Counted from the first letter of the stretch, positions 41,195 through 50,963 are shown. The stretch: 64,000 nucleotides of DNA from Hyphomicrobiales bacterium (GCA_003169835.1 PNAI01000044.1:20447-84446); one strand, 5' to 3'. The notes: generated from the sequence alone by a model not told the origin. Numbers and translations are program-made.

Positions 41195-42163
41195 ATGACC
41201 CGGAGATCAATCTATTTCGCAGCCACACTTTGTGTTTGGACTTCCGGCGCGTTGGCGCAGGACTTTCCAAATCGGTTCGTTACGATCGTCGCACCATTTC
41301 AGGCCGGCGGCCCCTCCGATACGGTGGCGCGCCTCATTGCGGGGCCGATGTCGAAGGCCTTGGGTCAGCAGGTGGTGGTGGAAAACACCACCGGCGCAGG
41401 TGGCACCATCGGCTCGGCGCGCGTCGCCAAGGCCGCTCCCGATGGCTACACGCTGGGGATTTCGGGCTCCGGAACTCATGCCGCGGTTGAGCAGCTTTAT
41501 GCCAATCCGCCTTATCACGCGCTCGACTTCGCGGCCGTCGGGCTGATCAACACGGCTCCCGTGATCCTGGTCGCGAAGAAGGGGCTTGCGCCCAATACGC
41601 TGAAAGAGTTCGTAGCCTATCTGAAGGCGAATGAGAAAACGGTGACGGAAGCCGATGCCGGCATCGGTTCGGTTTCGCATCTTGGTTGCTCGGTGTTCAA
41701 ATCGCTTATTTCGGTCAAACCGACGGTCGCCTCGTATCGCGGCACACCGCAGGCGACGCAAGACCTGCTCGCCGGCAACGTCGACTTCGTTTGCAACCAG
41801 ATCGTCAATGTGGTCGGCCACGTGCAAAACGGCGCGCTCAAAGCCTACGCGGTGACGAGCGATAAACGTTCTCCCATGCTGCCGGATGTTCCGACGACGG
41901 CGGAGGCCGGAATGCCGGAATTCAAGATTACGGTGTGGTACGGCCTGTCGGCCCCGAAAGGCACGCCCGCGCCGATTATTGCAAAGCTCAACCAGGCGCT
42001 CTCGGCGGCGATGGACGATCCGACCGTGGTCAAGCGGTTCGCCGATCTCGGCTACGATGTCGTGCTGCCGCAGCAGCGCTCAGCGGCTTGGTTTGACGAT
42101 TTCATGCACAAGGAAATCGCGCTCTGGGCCAAGGTGCTCGGATCGATGAAGCCTGCCAACTGA
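41195..42163 (+). CDS. Tripartite tricarboxylate transporter (Bug-family) substrate-binding protein
   Basis: Signal peptide; FPNRFVTIVAPFQAGGPSDTVARLIAGPMSKALGQQVVVENTTGAGG. Confidence 0.93.
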   Translation: MTRRSIYFAATLCVWTSGALAQDFPNRFVTIVAPFQAGGPSDTVARLIAGPMSKALGQQVVVENTTGAGGTIGSARVAKAAPDGYTLGISGSGTHAAVEQLYANPPYHALDFAAVGLINTAPVILVAKKGLAPNTLKEFVAYLKANEKTVTEADAGIGSVSHLGCSVFKSLISVKPTVASYRGTPQATQDLLAGNVDFVCNQIVNVVGHVQNGALKAYAVTSDKRSPMLPDVPTTAEAGMPEFKITVWYGLSAPKGTPAPIIAKLNQALSAAMDDPTVVKRFADLGYDVVLPQQRSAAWFDDFMHKEIALWAKVLGSMKPAN

Positions 42164-43077
42164 TGGTGTGGCGGCCGGAACGCGAACTCGACATTATCGC
42201 TGGCACACCGCCGGGCGGCGGCCTTGATCGATCGGCGTGTGCGTTGGCGGCCGCCGTCGCGGCCAATAAGCTTGTTTCAGTGCCCATCAAGGTGGTCAAC
42301 GTCGGCGGCGACGGCGGGCGCAAGGCTTGGACCTATATGGCGGGCCGCGCTGGCGATCCGCATACAATAGGGATCAGTTCGCCGAACATGGCGGCGGATT
42401 ATCTCATGGGCGTAACCAAAACCGATCCAGAGCATTTCCCGCCGATTGCGATTCTCTATTCGGAATATATCGCGTTTGTCGTTCGCGCGGATTCGGCGCT
42501 CCGCAGCGGGAACGTTCTTATCCGGCGTCTGATGGACGATGCAGGCGCCGTGAAAATTGCGCTCTCGACGTCGCTGGGCAATTCCAACCACGTGGCGGTG
42601 GCCAAGGTGATCCGGCATGCGGGTGCGGATACCAAGGCTCCCAAGATCCGCGTTTTCGACACCGCGCTCGATGCCGTTGCGGATGTTGTCGATGGCAATG
42701 CGGATGTCGGCGCGATTACCGCGGCAAGTCCAGTGCCCGAGCTTGCGGCCGGACGATTGCGCACGATCGGTATCTCATCGAATGTGCGTGTGGGTGGGCT
42801 CTATGTCAGCACTCCGACATGGGTCGAGCAAGGCGTCGATTGCGTGATCGGATCGTGGCGCGGCGTCAGTGGTGCGCCGGGTATCCATCGCGAACAGATT
42901 GCGTTTTGGCAATCGGTGCTGGCGGCTGCGACCCAAACCAATGAATGGAAATCCGATCTGGCGCGGCATTTCTGGACCGAAATGTATCTCGATGGCGAGG
43001 TGTTGCGCGCGTATCTTCAGCGCGAGCGCGAGGAGATGCGCGCGGTGCTCGATGGGCTTGGCCTGTTGCACGGGTAG
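42163..43077 (+). CDS. Second Bug-family-like protein, no obvious signal peptide
   Basis: ELDIIAGTPPGGGLDRSACALAAAVAANKLV...VVNVGGDGGRKAWTYM; TGATG overlap with preceding gene. Confidence 0.85.
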   Translation: MVWRPERELDIIAGTPPGGGLDRSACALAAAVAANKLVSVPIKVVNVGGDGGRKAWTYMAGRAGDPHTIGISSPNMAADYLMGVTKTDPEHFPPIAILYSEYIAFVVRADSALRSGNVLIRRLMDDAGAVKIALSTSLGNSNHVAVAKVIRHAGADTKAPKIRVFDTALDAVADVVDGNADVGAITAASPVPELAAGRLRTIGISSNVRVGGLYVSTPTWVEQGVDCVIGSWRGVSGAPGIHREQIAFWQSVLAAATQTNEWKSDLARHFWTEMYLDGEVLRAYLQREREEMRAVLDGLGLLHG

Positions 43078-43126
43078 CTTGAAACACTCTGGCGTCGTAT
43101 AGGTTCGGCTGTCAGAAGGGATAAGC

Positions 43127-43531
43127 ATGATCGGCCGGCTCAATCACGTCGCCATCGCGGTGCGCGATCTGGAGAGCGCAACACGTGTCTATCGCGACAC
43201 ACTGGGCGCTAAGGTGTCCGCTCCCGTGCCGTTGCCCGAGCACGGCGTCACCACCGTCTTCATCACGTTGCCCAATACCAAGATCGAACTGATTGCGCCA
43301 CTTGGCGCAAATTCGCCAATCGAGAAATATCTTGAGCGCAATCCGGACGGCGGGATGCACCATGTCTGCTTTGAAGTGGCCGACATATTTGCGGCGCGAG
43401 AGCAACTTAAGGTTGCCGGCGCACGGGTGTTGGGCGATGGTGAGCCGAAAATCGGGGCGCACGGAAAACCCGTGCTTTTCCTGCATCCAAAGGACATTTC
43501 CGGCACCCTGATCGAGCTCGAACAGGCCTGA
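43127..43531 (+). CDS. mce: Methylmalonyl-CoA epimerase
   Basis: GRLNHVAIAVRDLESATRVYRDTLGAKVS...GMHHVCFEV. Confidence 0.94.
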   Translation: MIGRLNHVAIAVRDLESATRVYRDTLGAKVSAPVPLPEHGVTTVFITLPNTKIELIAPLGANSPIEKYLERNPDGGMHHVCFEVADIFAAREQLKVAGARVLGDGEPKIGAHGKPVLFLHPKDISGTLIELEQA

Positions 43532-43535
43532 TGCG

Positions 43536-43799
43536 ATGGCCATTTCAACCTCGATCGCAATCTATTTCCTGATTTGGTGGATCGTGCTGTTCGCCGTGCT
43601 GCCATGGGGCGTGCGTGCGCAAGGCGAGGGGGGGCCGCCGGGAACCGACCCTGGGGCGCCGGTCATGACGAATCTGAAAATGAAGCTCGTCTGGACGACG
43701 ATCATGACCACGGTGATCTTCGCGGGCTTCTTCTTGATCTACTCGCGCAAGCTGGTCAGCCTCGAAGATCTTGCCACGCTGTTTGGTTTGCTGCGGTGA
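43536..43799 (+). CDS. DUF1467-family small membrane protein
   Basis: YFLIWWIVLFAVLPWGVRAQGEGGPPGTDPGAPVMTNLKMKLVWTT. Confidence 0.85.
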   Translation: MAISTSIAIYFLIWWIVLFAVLPWGVRAQGEGGPPGTDPGAPVMTNLKMKLVWTTIMTTVIFAGFFLIYSRKLVSLEDLATLFGLLR

Positions 43800-43834
43800 A
43801 ATATTTTCGCAGCAACCAAGGAGCCTAAAAAAGC

Positions 43835-43866
43835 GAAGCAGGGCGAGTGGCCCTGCTTCAATTTTT
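43835..43866. terminator. Apparent bidirectional Rho-independent terminator
   Basis: AAAAAAGC-GAAGCAGGG-cgagtgg-CCCTGCTTC-AATTTTT; U-tract on both strands. Confidence 0.8.
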
Positions 43867-43870
43867 ATTC

Positions 43871-44011
43871 TCAGTTTTGCCCCGACACGCGGTACGTATT
43901 CGAGGCGGCAGTTGTGATCGCGTACTGTGGAATGTTCCTACCTAGTGTTGCCGCACTCCTGGGACCGTCGAGATATAGAATCTCAGGGCGCGCGAAAACT
44001 AACCAATCCAT
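43871..44011 (-). CDS. 46-aa small ORF
   Basis: MDWLVFARPEILYLDGPRSAATLGRNIPQYAITTAASNTYRVSGQN*; ends just before a hairpin/T-tract on its strand. Confidence 0.35.
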   Translation of the reverse strand: MDWLVFARPEILYLDGPRSAATLGRNIPQYAITTAASNTYRVSGQN

Positions 44012-44138
44012 TTTGCGATGTCATTAACCGGCCCAATGTTATCCCCTGCGGTATCGTGCGTGATTCCGCCTTGTTTTTTGCCACACGATGAGTTTTCACT
44101 GATATTGAGTATTGTCTTCAAATGTTCACGAGATCGTG

Positions 44139-45461
44139 ATGCGCTTGTCTCGCTATTTCCTCCCCATCCTGCGCGAAACGCCGAAAGAGGCGGACATCGT
44201 CTCGCATCGGCTGATGCTGCGCGCGGGCATGCTCCGGCAGGAGGCGGCCGGCATCTACGCCTTTCTGCCGCTCGGCCTGCGTGTGCTCAAGAAGATCTGC
44301 GACATCGTGCGGCAGGAGCAGGATCGCGCCGGTGCCATCGAACTCCTGATGCCGAACATCCAGTCGGCGGAGCTGTGGCGGGAAAGCGGCCGCTACGACG
44401 ACTACGGCAAGGAGATGCTGCGCATCAAGGATCGGCATGAACGCGATCTGTTGTTCGGGCCGACCAATGAGGAAATGATCACGGAAATTTTCCGCGCCTA
44501 TGTGCGCTCGTACAAAGATTTGCCGCTCAATCTCTACCACATCCAATGGAAATTCCGGGACGAGATCAGGCCGCGATTCGGGCTCATGCGCGGACGGGAA
44601 TTTCTAATGAAGGACGCCTATTCCTTCGATCTCGACTATGCTGGTTCAAAGCACGCCTACAACCGGATGTTCGTGGCCTATCTGCGCACCTTTGCCCGCC
44701 TGGGGCTTAAATCCATTCCCATGGTGGCCGAGAGCGGCCCGATCGGGGGCAGTTTGAGCCACGAATTCATTATCTTAGCCTCGACCGGAGAATCCGAGGT
44801 ATTTTGCCACCGAGATTACCTGGATTTCCCGGTTCCGGGTGAGGACGTAGATTTCAACGACGTGGCGGGCCTGCAGGCCATCGTCGATAAGTGGACCTCG
44901 CTCTACGCAGCCACGTCGGAAAAGCACGAAGCCGACAAATTCGCCAAGCTGCCCGCCGACAAGCAGATGTCCGCGCGCGGCATCGAGGTCGGGCACATCT
45001 TTCATTTCGGAACGAAATACTCCGAGCCGATGAAGGCGGTCGTCAACGGGCCGGACGGCGCCGAGCACGCGGTGCACATGGGCTCCTACGGCATTGGTCC
45101 GAGCCGGCTGGTCGCGGCCCTGATCGAGGCGTTTCACGACGATGCCGGCATCAAGTGGCCGGAGCCGGTGGCGCCTTTCAAAGTGGTCATCCTCAACCTC
45201 AAACAAGGTGACAGCGCGACGGATCAGGCGTCGGAAAATGTCTATGGAGAACTTTCGGCCAAGGGCGTTGAGGTGCTCTATCACGACCTCGATGAGCGGC
45301 CGGGCTCGAAGTTTGCGACCGCCGACCTGATTGGCGTGCCCTACCAGGTCCTGATCGGGCCCAAAGGCCTTGCCGCCGGTACGATCGAGGTCAAGCGCCG
45401 GATCGACGGCAGCCGGGAGAATTTGAGCCCGGCAGCGGCTGTCGATCTGCTGACGCGCTGA
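44139..45461 (+). CDS. proS: Prolyl-tRNA synthetase (short alphaproteobacterial type)
   Basis: [59 protein letters not shown]. Confidence 0.97.
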   Translation: MRLSRYFLPILRETPKEADIVSHRLMLRAGMLRQEAAGIYAFLPLGLRVLKKICDIVRQEQDRAGAIELLMPNIQSAELWRESGRYDDYGKEMLRIKDRHERDLLFGPTNEEMITEIFRAYVRSYKDLPLNLYHIQWKFRDEIRPRFGLMRGREFLMKDAYSFDLDYAGSKHAYNRMFVAYLRTFARLGLKSIPMVAESGPIGGSLSHEFIILASTGESEVFCHRDYLDFPVPGEDVDFNDVAGLQAIVDKWTSLYAATSEKHEADKFAKLPADKQMSARGIEVGHIFHFGTKYSEPMKAVVNGPDGAEHAVHMGSYGIGPSRLVAALIEAFHDDAGIKWPEPVAPFKVVILNLKQGDSATDQASENVYGELSAKGVEVLYHDLDERPGSKFATADLIGVPYQVLIGPKGLAAGTIEVKRRIDGSRENLSPAAAVDLLTR

Positions 45462-45547
45462 GTTTGCACACGTTCTGCTTTGCCTATAGTCGATGTGTGG
45501 CTTGAAACCGCCTGAATCGGGTGAAATCGGTAAGGCACGAGCGATTG

Positions 45548-46816
45548 ATGAGCGACACCACCGGCACCGCCCCGTTCGCACCATTCGAATGGATGCTGTC
45601 GCTACGCTATTTGCGGGCGCGGCGGAAGGAAGGATTCATTTCGGTCATCGCCATCTTTTCCTTCCTCGGCATTATGCTGGGCGTTGCCACGCTGATCATT
45701 GTCATGGCGGTGATGAACGGTTTTCGCAAAGAACTGCTCGACAAAATTTTGGGACTCAACGGCCATCTGGTGGTGCAGCCGCAGGACACGCCGCTGACGG
45801 ACTATGCGGCTGTGGCCGAGCGCATTGCGAAGGTGCGAGGAGTGCTGCTCGCGGTGCCGTTGGTCGAGGGTATTGCGCTCGCGTCCTCGCCGAACAATGC
45901 CTTCGGCGTTGCCGTGCGCGGCATCCGTGGTGATGACCTTGCGAGCCTTCCTTCGATTGGCAACAATATCAAGCAAGGTACGCTGGAGGGTTTCGACCAG
46001 GGGCAGGGCATTGTCATCGGCCGGCGGCTTGCCGATCAATTGGCGATACACGCAGGCGATATGATGACGCTTGTGTCGCCGCGCGGTGCGGTGACGCCGA
46101 TGGGCCCAACGCCGCGGATCAAGGGCTACAAGATTGCCGCGGTGTTCGAGATCGGTATGTCGGAATACGACGCCTCAGTCGTGTTCATGCCGTTGACCGA
46201 AGCGCAGGCCTATTTCAGTCGTGCGGGCGATGTCACTTCGATTGAGATCTACACCGCCAATCCGGAAAAAGTAGCGGAGCTGCGTCCGCTGGTTACTGAG
46301 GCGGCGGGACGTCCGATCTTCATGATCGACTGGCGGCAGCGCAATTCCAGTTTCTTTAGTGCGCTGCAAGTCGAACGCAATGTCATGTTCATGATCTTGA
46401 CGCTAATTGTGCTGGTGGCGACGCTCAATATTGTGTCCGGCCTGATCATGCTGGTCAAGGATAAGAGTAGCGATGTTGCAATCCTGCGCACCATGGGCGC
46501 GACACGGTACGCCATGATGCGCGTATTCCTCATCACCGGCGCCTCGATCGGCGTGGTCGGGACGATCACTGGATTTTTCTTTGGCCTGGTGGTGTGTCTC
46601 AACATCGAGTCGCTCCGCCAGTTCATGTCGTGGCTGACCAACACCGAGATATTCCGTTCCGAAATCTATTTCCTGTCCCGGCTGCCGGCGGAAATGGATG
46701 CCGGCGAGACCACGGCGGTCGTGCTCATGGCGCTGGTGCTCTCGCTTGCGGCAACGCTCTATCCGTCGTGGCGTGCGGCGCGGCTCGATCCGGTCGAAGC
46801 ATTGCGCTACGGGTGA
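45548..46816 (+). CDS. lolC: Lipoprotein-releasing ABC transporter permease LolC/LolE family
   Basis: FEWMLSLRYLRARRKEGFISVIAIFSFLGIMLGVATLIIVMAVMNGFRKELLDKILG. Confidence 0.94.
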   Translation: MSDTTGTAPFAPFEWMLSLRYLRARRKEGFISVIAIFSFLGIMLGVATLIIVMAVMNGFRKELLDKILGLNGHLVVQPQDTPLTDYAAVAERIAKVRGVLLAVPLVEGIALASSPNNAFGVAVRGIRGDDLASLPSIGNNIKQGTLEGFDQGQGIVIGRRLADQLAIHAGDMMTLVSPRGAVTPMGPTPRIKGYKIAAVFEIGMSEYDASVVFMPLTEAQAYFSRAGDVTSIEIYTANPEKVAELRPLVTEAAGRPIFMIDWRQRNSSFFSALQVERNVMFMILTLIVLVATLNIVSGLIMLVKDKSSDVAILRTMGATRYAMMRVFLITGASIGVVGTITGFFFGLVVCLNIESLRQFMSWLTNTEIFRSEIYFLSRLPAEMDAGETTAVVLMALVLSLAATLYPSWRAARLDPVEALRYG

Positions 46817-46819
46817 GCG

Positions 46820-47512
46820 ATGGCGGAGCGTGAAGATCCGGTTTTATTCCTGCACAACGTCGCGCGCCACTATTGGCAGGGCGATGCGACGCTCGACATC
46901 CTCAAAGGCGCCGAGCTTGCGATCTGGCCTGGCCAATCGGTCGCGCTGGTAGCACCGTCGGGCGCGGGTAAATCGACGCTGCTGCACATCGCGGGCCTGC
47001 TTGAACATCCAGACTCGGGCGAAGTCTATATCCATGGCATGCCGACCGCGGCGTTGGGTGACGATGCGCGAACGCGGCTGAGGCGCACGCAGATCGGATT
47101 TGTCTATCAGGCGCATCATCTACTGCCGGAATTCTCGGCCATCGAAAACGTGATGATGCCACAGATGATCCGCGGGCTGCCGAAGCAACAGGCGGCGCGG
47201 CGTGCGGCGGAGCTTCTGGACTATTTGGGTCTGCGCGAGCGATTGAGCCATCGGCCGGCGGAGCTTTCCGGCGGCGAGCAGCAAAGGGTCGCGATCGCGC
47301 GGGCGGTGGCAAATGCGCCGCGCATCCTGCTGGCGGACGAGCCGACCGGCAATCTCGACCCGCACACGTCCGATCACGTGTTCGACGCGCTCTCCCAGCT
47401 CGTGCGCTCGGCTAAGCTCACCATGCTCATCGTCACCCACAATATGGAGATTGCCGCTCGCATGGACCGGCGGGTGACCATTCGCGATGGAATGGTGGCG
47501 GAGTTGGATTGA
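46820..47512 (+). CDS. lolD: Lipoprotein-releasing ABC transporter ATP-binding protein
   Basis: Walker [41 protein letters not shown]. Confidence 0.96.
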   Translation: MAEREDPVLFLHNVARHYWQGDATLDILKGAELAIWPGQSVALVAPSGAGKSTLLHIAGLLEHPDSGEVYIHGMPTAALGDDARTRLRRTQIGFVYQAHHLLPEFSAIENVMMPQMIRGLPKQQAARRAAELLDYLGLRERLSHRPAELSGGEQQRVAIARAVANAPRILLADEPTGNLDPHTSDHVFDALSQLVRSAKLTMLIVTHNMEIAARMDRRVTIRDGMVAELD

Positions 47513-47605
47513 GGGCGAAGCCGCGACGGGGACCGCCGGCCGGTGCCGCAAAGGCGGACTCGATTGGGGGTGGAAGAAGGACGCGGCTCATGCCAAAGTT
47601 GCAGC

Positions 47606-47791
47606 ATGGCGACTACCCAATTTCATTGCCCGCATTGCGGGGCCTTGTACGAGAAGACGGACAGCAAAGTCGTTGCGCGCGACAATGACCGTGTCACGTG
47701 TGTGGTGTGCCGCAACTCTATGTACGAGGCGAAAGGCCAGAGCGTTCCCGCCTTCAAGCTGATCAAGCGTCCTGAGAACGATACGCAGTAA
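47606..47791 (+). CDS. Small zinc-ribbon protein
   Basis: FHCPHCGALYEKTDSKVVARDNDRVTCVVCRNSMYEA. Confidence 0.75.
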   Translation: MATTQFHCPHCGALYEKTDSKVVARDNDRVTCVVCRNSMYEAKGQSVPAFKLIKRPENDTQ

Positions 47792-47807
47792 GGCACTTGA
47801 TTGCCGC

Positions 47808-47844
47808 TTGTACGCTCCGGAATCGCGTGCATATTGGCGGGATG
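47808..47844 (+). promoter_or_regulatory. Leaderless promoter module A
   Basis: TTGTAC-N16-CATATT-N6-ATG; shares GGAATCG.G.GCATATTGGCGGGATGG with copies B-D. Confidence 0.6.
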
Positions 47845-48015
47845 GTGGACCCTAACGAAACACCCGTAATGATGCCCTATAAGGATCAGGCTGGTTCCGG
47901 CTGGCACGTGATCATCAGGTATCACGCTGGCCACGAGCGGCGCATTGAGGGTTTTGCGACCGAAGATGAGGCTATGGCGTGGATCGTCGAAAACGCCACG
48001 GAAGTCGATAAGTAG
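47842..48015 (+). CDS. Cassette A small protein
   Basis: MVDPNETPVMMPYKDQAGSGWHVIIRYHAGHERRIEGFATEDEAMAWIVENATEVDK; downstream of promoter module A. Confidence 0.6.
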   Translation: MVDPNETPVMMPYKDQAGSGWHVIIRYHAGHERRIEGFATEDEAMAWIVENATEVDK

Positions 48016-48029
48016 CGACCCTTGCCCGA

Positions 48030-49045
48030 TCAGCACGTTATTTGCCGAGCGGCAAAATCTGACAATGCGGATGCACATGCGTCGCTTTTTGCGGTTGATT
48101 AATGCATTCCGCAGGAAAATTGAAAACCATACTGCCGCCGTCGCGCTGCATTCGATGTATTACAATTTCGTCCGCGTACATCAGACTTTGAAAGCCACCC
48201 CCGCAATGGCGGTCGGTGTGACAGACATCTACGCAAAACAGGAGCATCTTCGGAGAGCAAAATCTGCACCGCCAGAAGCGGGCGACGTTTGGACGTGGAC
48301 TGCGATTGATGCCGATACGAAACTCTTAGTCAGTTGGCTTGTTGGTAATCGCGACACGCAGTCTGCTCTCATTTTTATGAATGATCTAAAATCGCGCGTT
48401 GCAGGTCGAATGCAAATCACTTCAGACGGTCACCGGCCTTATTTGCAAGCTGTCGATACGATATTTGGGAACGACGTTGACTATGCAATGTTGCAAAAAG
48501 TTTACGGCGCTGATCCGATTGCAGAGAGACGCTATAGCCCGGCAATTTGTCTTGGCGCGTATAAAAGACCAGTGACAGGTAACCCCGATCTTAAACACGT
48601 CAGTACGTCATTCGCGGAGAGACAAAATCTTTCGATGCGAATGCATATGCGGAGGTTTACACGGCTGACAAACGGATTTAGTCGCCGCATTGAAAATCAC
48701 ACTGCGGCAGTCGCGCTATATTCGATGTATTACAATTTCGCCCGCGTGCATCAGACTTTGAAAGTTACCCCTGCGATGGCTGCTGGCGTGACAGACAAAC
48801 TCTGGGAGGTTAGCGACATCGTGCAGGTGCTTGAGGATTGGGAAGCAAAGACAAAAGCCGCACCGAAATTCGAGATTGAAGCGAACAAGATCGGGGAGGG
48901 GTATTTCGTGCGAGCAACTCTCCCGTCAGGCAAGTCGGAAACGATCTATGGCTTTGCATATAAAGCCTCTGCTGCAAAATGGATCAGGAACGAATCCGTT
49001 GTTTGGCTCCATGCCGTGCGGCAGACGATCAAGGTTCCGGCCTAA
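48030..49045 (+). pseudogene. Chimeric IS1-like transposase remnant (C-terminal block fused to middle+C-terminal blocks of a second copy)
   Basis: FAERQNLTMRMHMRRF...GVTD occurs twice in one frame (48030-48228 and 48610-48798); N-terminal HTH absent. Confidence 0.8.
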
Positions 49046-49079
49046 TTAAGTATTGCTCAGTCACGCTACGTGCCCCTTA

Positions 49080-49220
49080 GAGGCCGTTTCGAAACCCGGT
49101 GGGGTCGGCCCTCCTCGGTTCTTCGGAACACGAAAATAGCGATATGTGGCTGCCAGACACCGCAAAACGGTGGCAATAGTCACCCTTGAAGCCGTCGGCA
49201 GTGGGTTTCGAAACGGACTC
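49080..49220. mobile_element. 141-bp MITE with 18-bp TIRs and TTA target duplication
   Basis: GAGGCCGTTTCGAAACCC (49080-97) vs reverse complement of 49203-49220 GAGTCCGTTTCGAAACCC; flanking TTA at 49077-79 and 49221-23; no coding capacity. Confidence 0.8.
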
Positions 49221-49292
49221 TTACGGTACGAGTGTATCTCAACCATTTGTTTGCCATACTTTGGACCTCGATGCAGCCTTATTTGAAAACCA

Positions 49293-49325
49293 CCCACTAC
49301 CGCCTCTTGGGTAGTGTCAGTTTGA
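49293..49325. repeat. IS-end-like palindrome CCCACTACC-gcctctt-GGGTAGTGTCAGTTTGA
   Basis: Shares core with 51319-51367 and 54807-54832. Confidence 0.65.
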
Positions 49326-49360
49326 ATAAGGCACGCCCGTTTGTTGCTAGCAGCATTAGG

Positions 49361-49385
49361 GAATCAGGCGCATATTGGCGGGATG
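49361..49385 (+). promoter_or_regulatory. Leaderless promoter module B
   Basis: GAATCAGGCGCATATTGGCGGGATGG; CATATT 49371-76, 6 nt, ATG 49383. Confidence 0.5.
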
Positions 49386-49532
49386 GACGAGGATCAGGCC
49401 GCAAAGCAGCGTAGGTTGGCCGCAATCCTGGCCGGTTTGGCCGCGCGTGGCCTAATCATCCTCGGGACTAGCCCAGAAGAGATGGCAGAGAAGCTTTCCC
49501 CGGTTGTCGCCGAGATCGAGAAGCTTGTCTGA
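49383..49532 (+). CDS. Cassette B small protein (49 aa)
   Basis: MDEDQAAKQRRLAAILAGLAARGLIILGTSPEEMAEKLSPVVAEIEKLV. Confidence 0.55.
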   Translation: MDEDQAAKQRRLAAILAGLAARGLIILGTSPEEMAEKLSPVVAEIEKLV

Positions 49533-49768
49533 TGCCCAATCCGAGTCTTGAGAAACGCTCAAATTATCAATGCGACAATTGTGGAGCTCTACTGCTCCTA
49601 AAGCGGCTAACCGCGCCGCCAAAACAAGGCGAACAAGCGTTTTGTCCTCATTGCATGGCGAACCTACCGCCGCGCCATGGGGGAGATGCGCTTCAGTACA
49701 CACTTGTTGAACCGTCACTCCCTAAGAAACGCCCGCGCGACGCTAACCAGCTAGGCAAGCTGAGGTAG
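49532..49768 (+). CDS. Cassette B zinc-ribbon protein whose C-terminus is a truncated KRPRD-family segment
   Basis: TGATG overlap; YQCDNCGALLLLKRL...FCPHCMANLPP; tail KKRPRDANQLGKLR* stops at an IS-end-like sequence. Confidence 0.55.
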   Translation: MPNPSLEKRSNYQCDNCGALLLLKRLTAPPKQGEQAFCPHCMANLPPRHGGDALQYTLVEPSLPKKRPRDANQLGKLR

Positions 49769-49786
49769 TGGGTCCGTTCATTAAAT
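49764..49786. repeat. Copy 1 of GGTAGTGGGTCCGTTCATTAAAT
   Basis: Identical 23-mer at 51345-51367. Confidence 0.8.
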
Positions 49787-49804
49787 TCTGGCCTTGACCG
49801 GCCC

Positions 49805-49842
49805 TTGGTGAGGCCGGGAATGGAGCGCATATTGGTGGGATG
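49805..49842 (+). promoter_or_regulatory. Leaderless promoter module C
   Basis: TTGGTG-N17-CATATT-N6-ATG. Confidence 0.55.
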
Positions 49843-49953
49843 AGGCAAGCATCTATCATCGTCATTGTGCTTATTCTGGCCATATCGGCTGGCGGCTGTA
49901 GCAAGTGCGGCGATTACCCGTGGAATCGTCCTGGCACGCAGACCTGCAGGTAA
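49840..49953 (+). CDS. Cassette C 37-aa lipoprotein-like micropeptide
   Basis: MRQASIIVIVLILAISAGGCSKCGDYPWNRPGTQTCR*; hydrophobic stretch + AGGC lipobox. Confidence 0.55.
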   Translation: MRQASIIVIVLILAISAGGCSKCGDYPWNRPGTQTCR

Positions 49954-49957
49954 AGCC

Positions 49958-50189
49958 GTGCCCAAGCATCCCAAGCGCCCACGCGACTCGGCCCAACTGG
50001 CCAAGCTCGTGGTCGATATTGCCACCGGGCAGGTCGTGGACCGCGAGCCCACGCCAGAGGAGCAGGGCAAGGACCCTGCGGCAGTCTCCATGGGGCGCAA
50101 AGGTGGAGCCGCCCGCGCGGCGGCTCTGGGGAAGCCGCAGGCGGAAGGAAATAGCCCGCAATGCAGCCGCCAAACGGTGGCGCGGGTAG
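49958..50189 (+). pseudogene. Cassette C KRPRD/KGGAARA basic protein, frameshifted
   Basis: KHPKRPRDSAQLAKLVVDIATGQVVDREPTPEEQGKDPAAVSMGRKGGAARAAALG continues in another frame as RRRKEIARNAAAKRWRG*; G4 at 50128-31. Confidence 0.6.
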
Positions 50190-50192
50190 GGG

Positions 50193-50915
50193 GTGGTCTC
50201 TACGCTGGTTGGCGGTCGCAATACCGAATACGCGCTGCATTTTCTATCGGACCTCAAATCGCGTTTGAGCAATCGCGTGCAACTGACCAGCGATGGCCAT
50301 CGTCCGTATTTGCAGGCAGTCGATACCGTGTTCGGTGATGACGTTGATTACGCGATGCTGGTCAAGATTTATGGTTCGGACCCGGCAGGAGCGAAGCGAT
50401 ATAGCCCGGCCAAGTGTCTCGGTGCGCGCAAGTCGCCAGTGATCGGCGAGCCTGACAAGAAGCACATCAGCATGTCATTCGCCGAGAGACAAAATCTGAC
50501 AATGCGGATGCACATGCGCCGCTTTACCCGGCTCACCAATGCATTCTCAAAGAAGTTAGAGAACCACAGCTACAATGTTGCGCTTTACTCCATGTTTTAC
50601 AATTTTGTCCGCATCCATCAGACGCTGAAAGTCTCGCCTGCGATGGCCGCTGGCGTTACCGACAAGCTTTGGGAAATTGGCGACATCATTACGATGGTAG
50701 AAGCGTGGGAAGCCAAGTATGTGACCGCTGGAATTACATACCGCGTTGGCGAGAATGAAATCGGCGGCGGATATTTTGTCCGCGTGATCCCGCGCTACGA
50801 GCTTTTGCCCGATCCGGTCTATGGATTCAAGACTCGCGAGGAAGCAGAATTCTGGATCAAGCAGGATCGTACGTCACACAAGCCGGGCAGGCGACGGAAA
50901 TTAGCCGCCATCTGA
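50193..50915 (+). pseudogene. 5'-truncated IS1-like transposase
   Basis: Near-identical to the 53158..54201 transposase from STLVG(G/R)R onward; N-terminal HTH and first catalytic region missing. Confidence 0.85.
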
Positions 50916-50963
50916 GGAGGCGGCCTATTTACGCGCGTTGCGGTAATTATGGCGCAAAGAGCA

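Noticed and set aside
49061-49297. 78-aa ORF on - strand
   Set aside because: Runs through the MITE and its TIRs; better explained as a noncoding element
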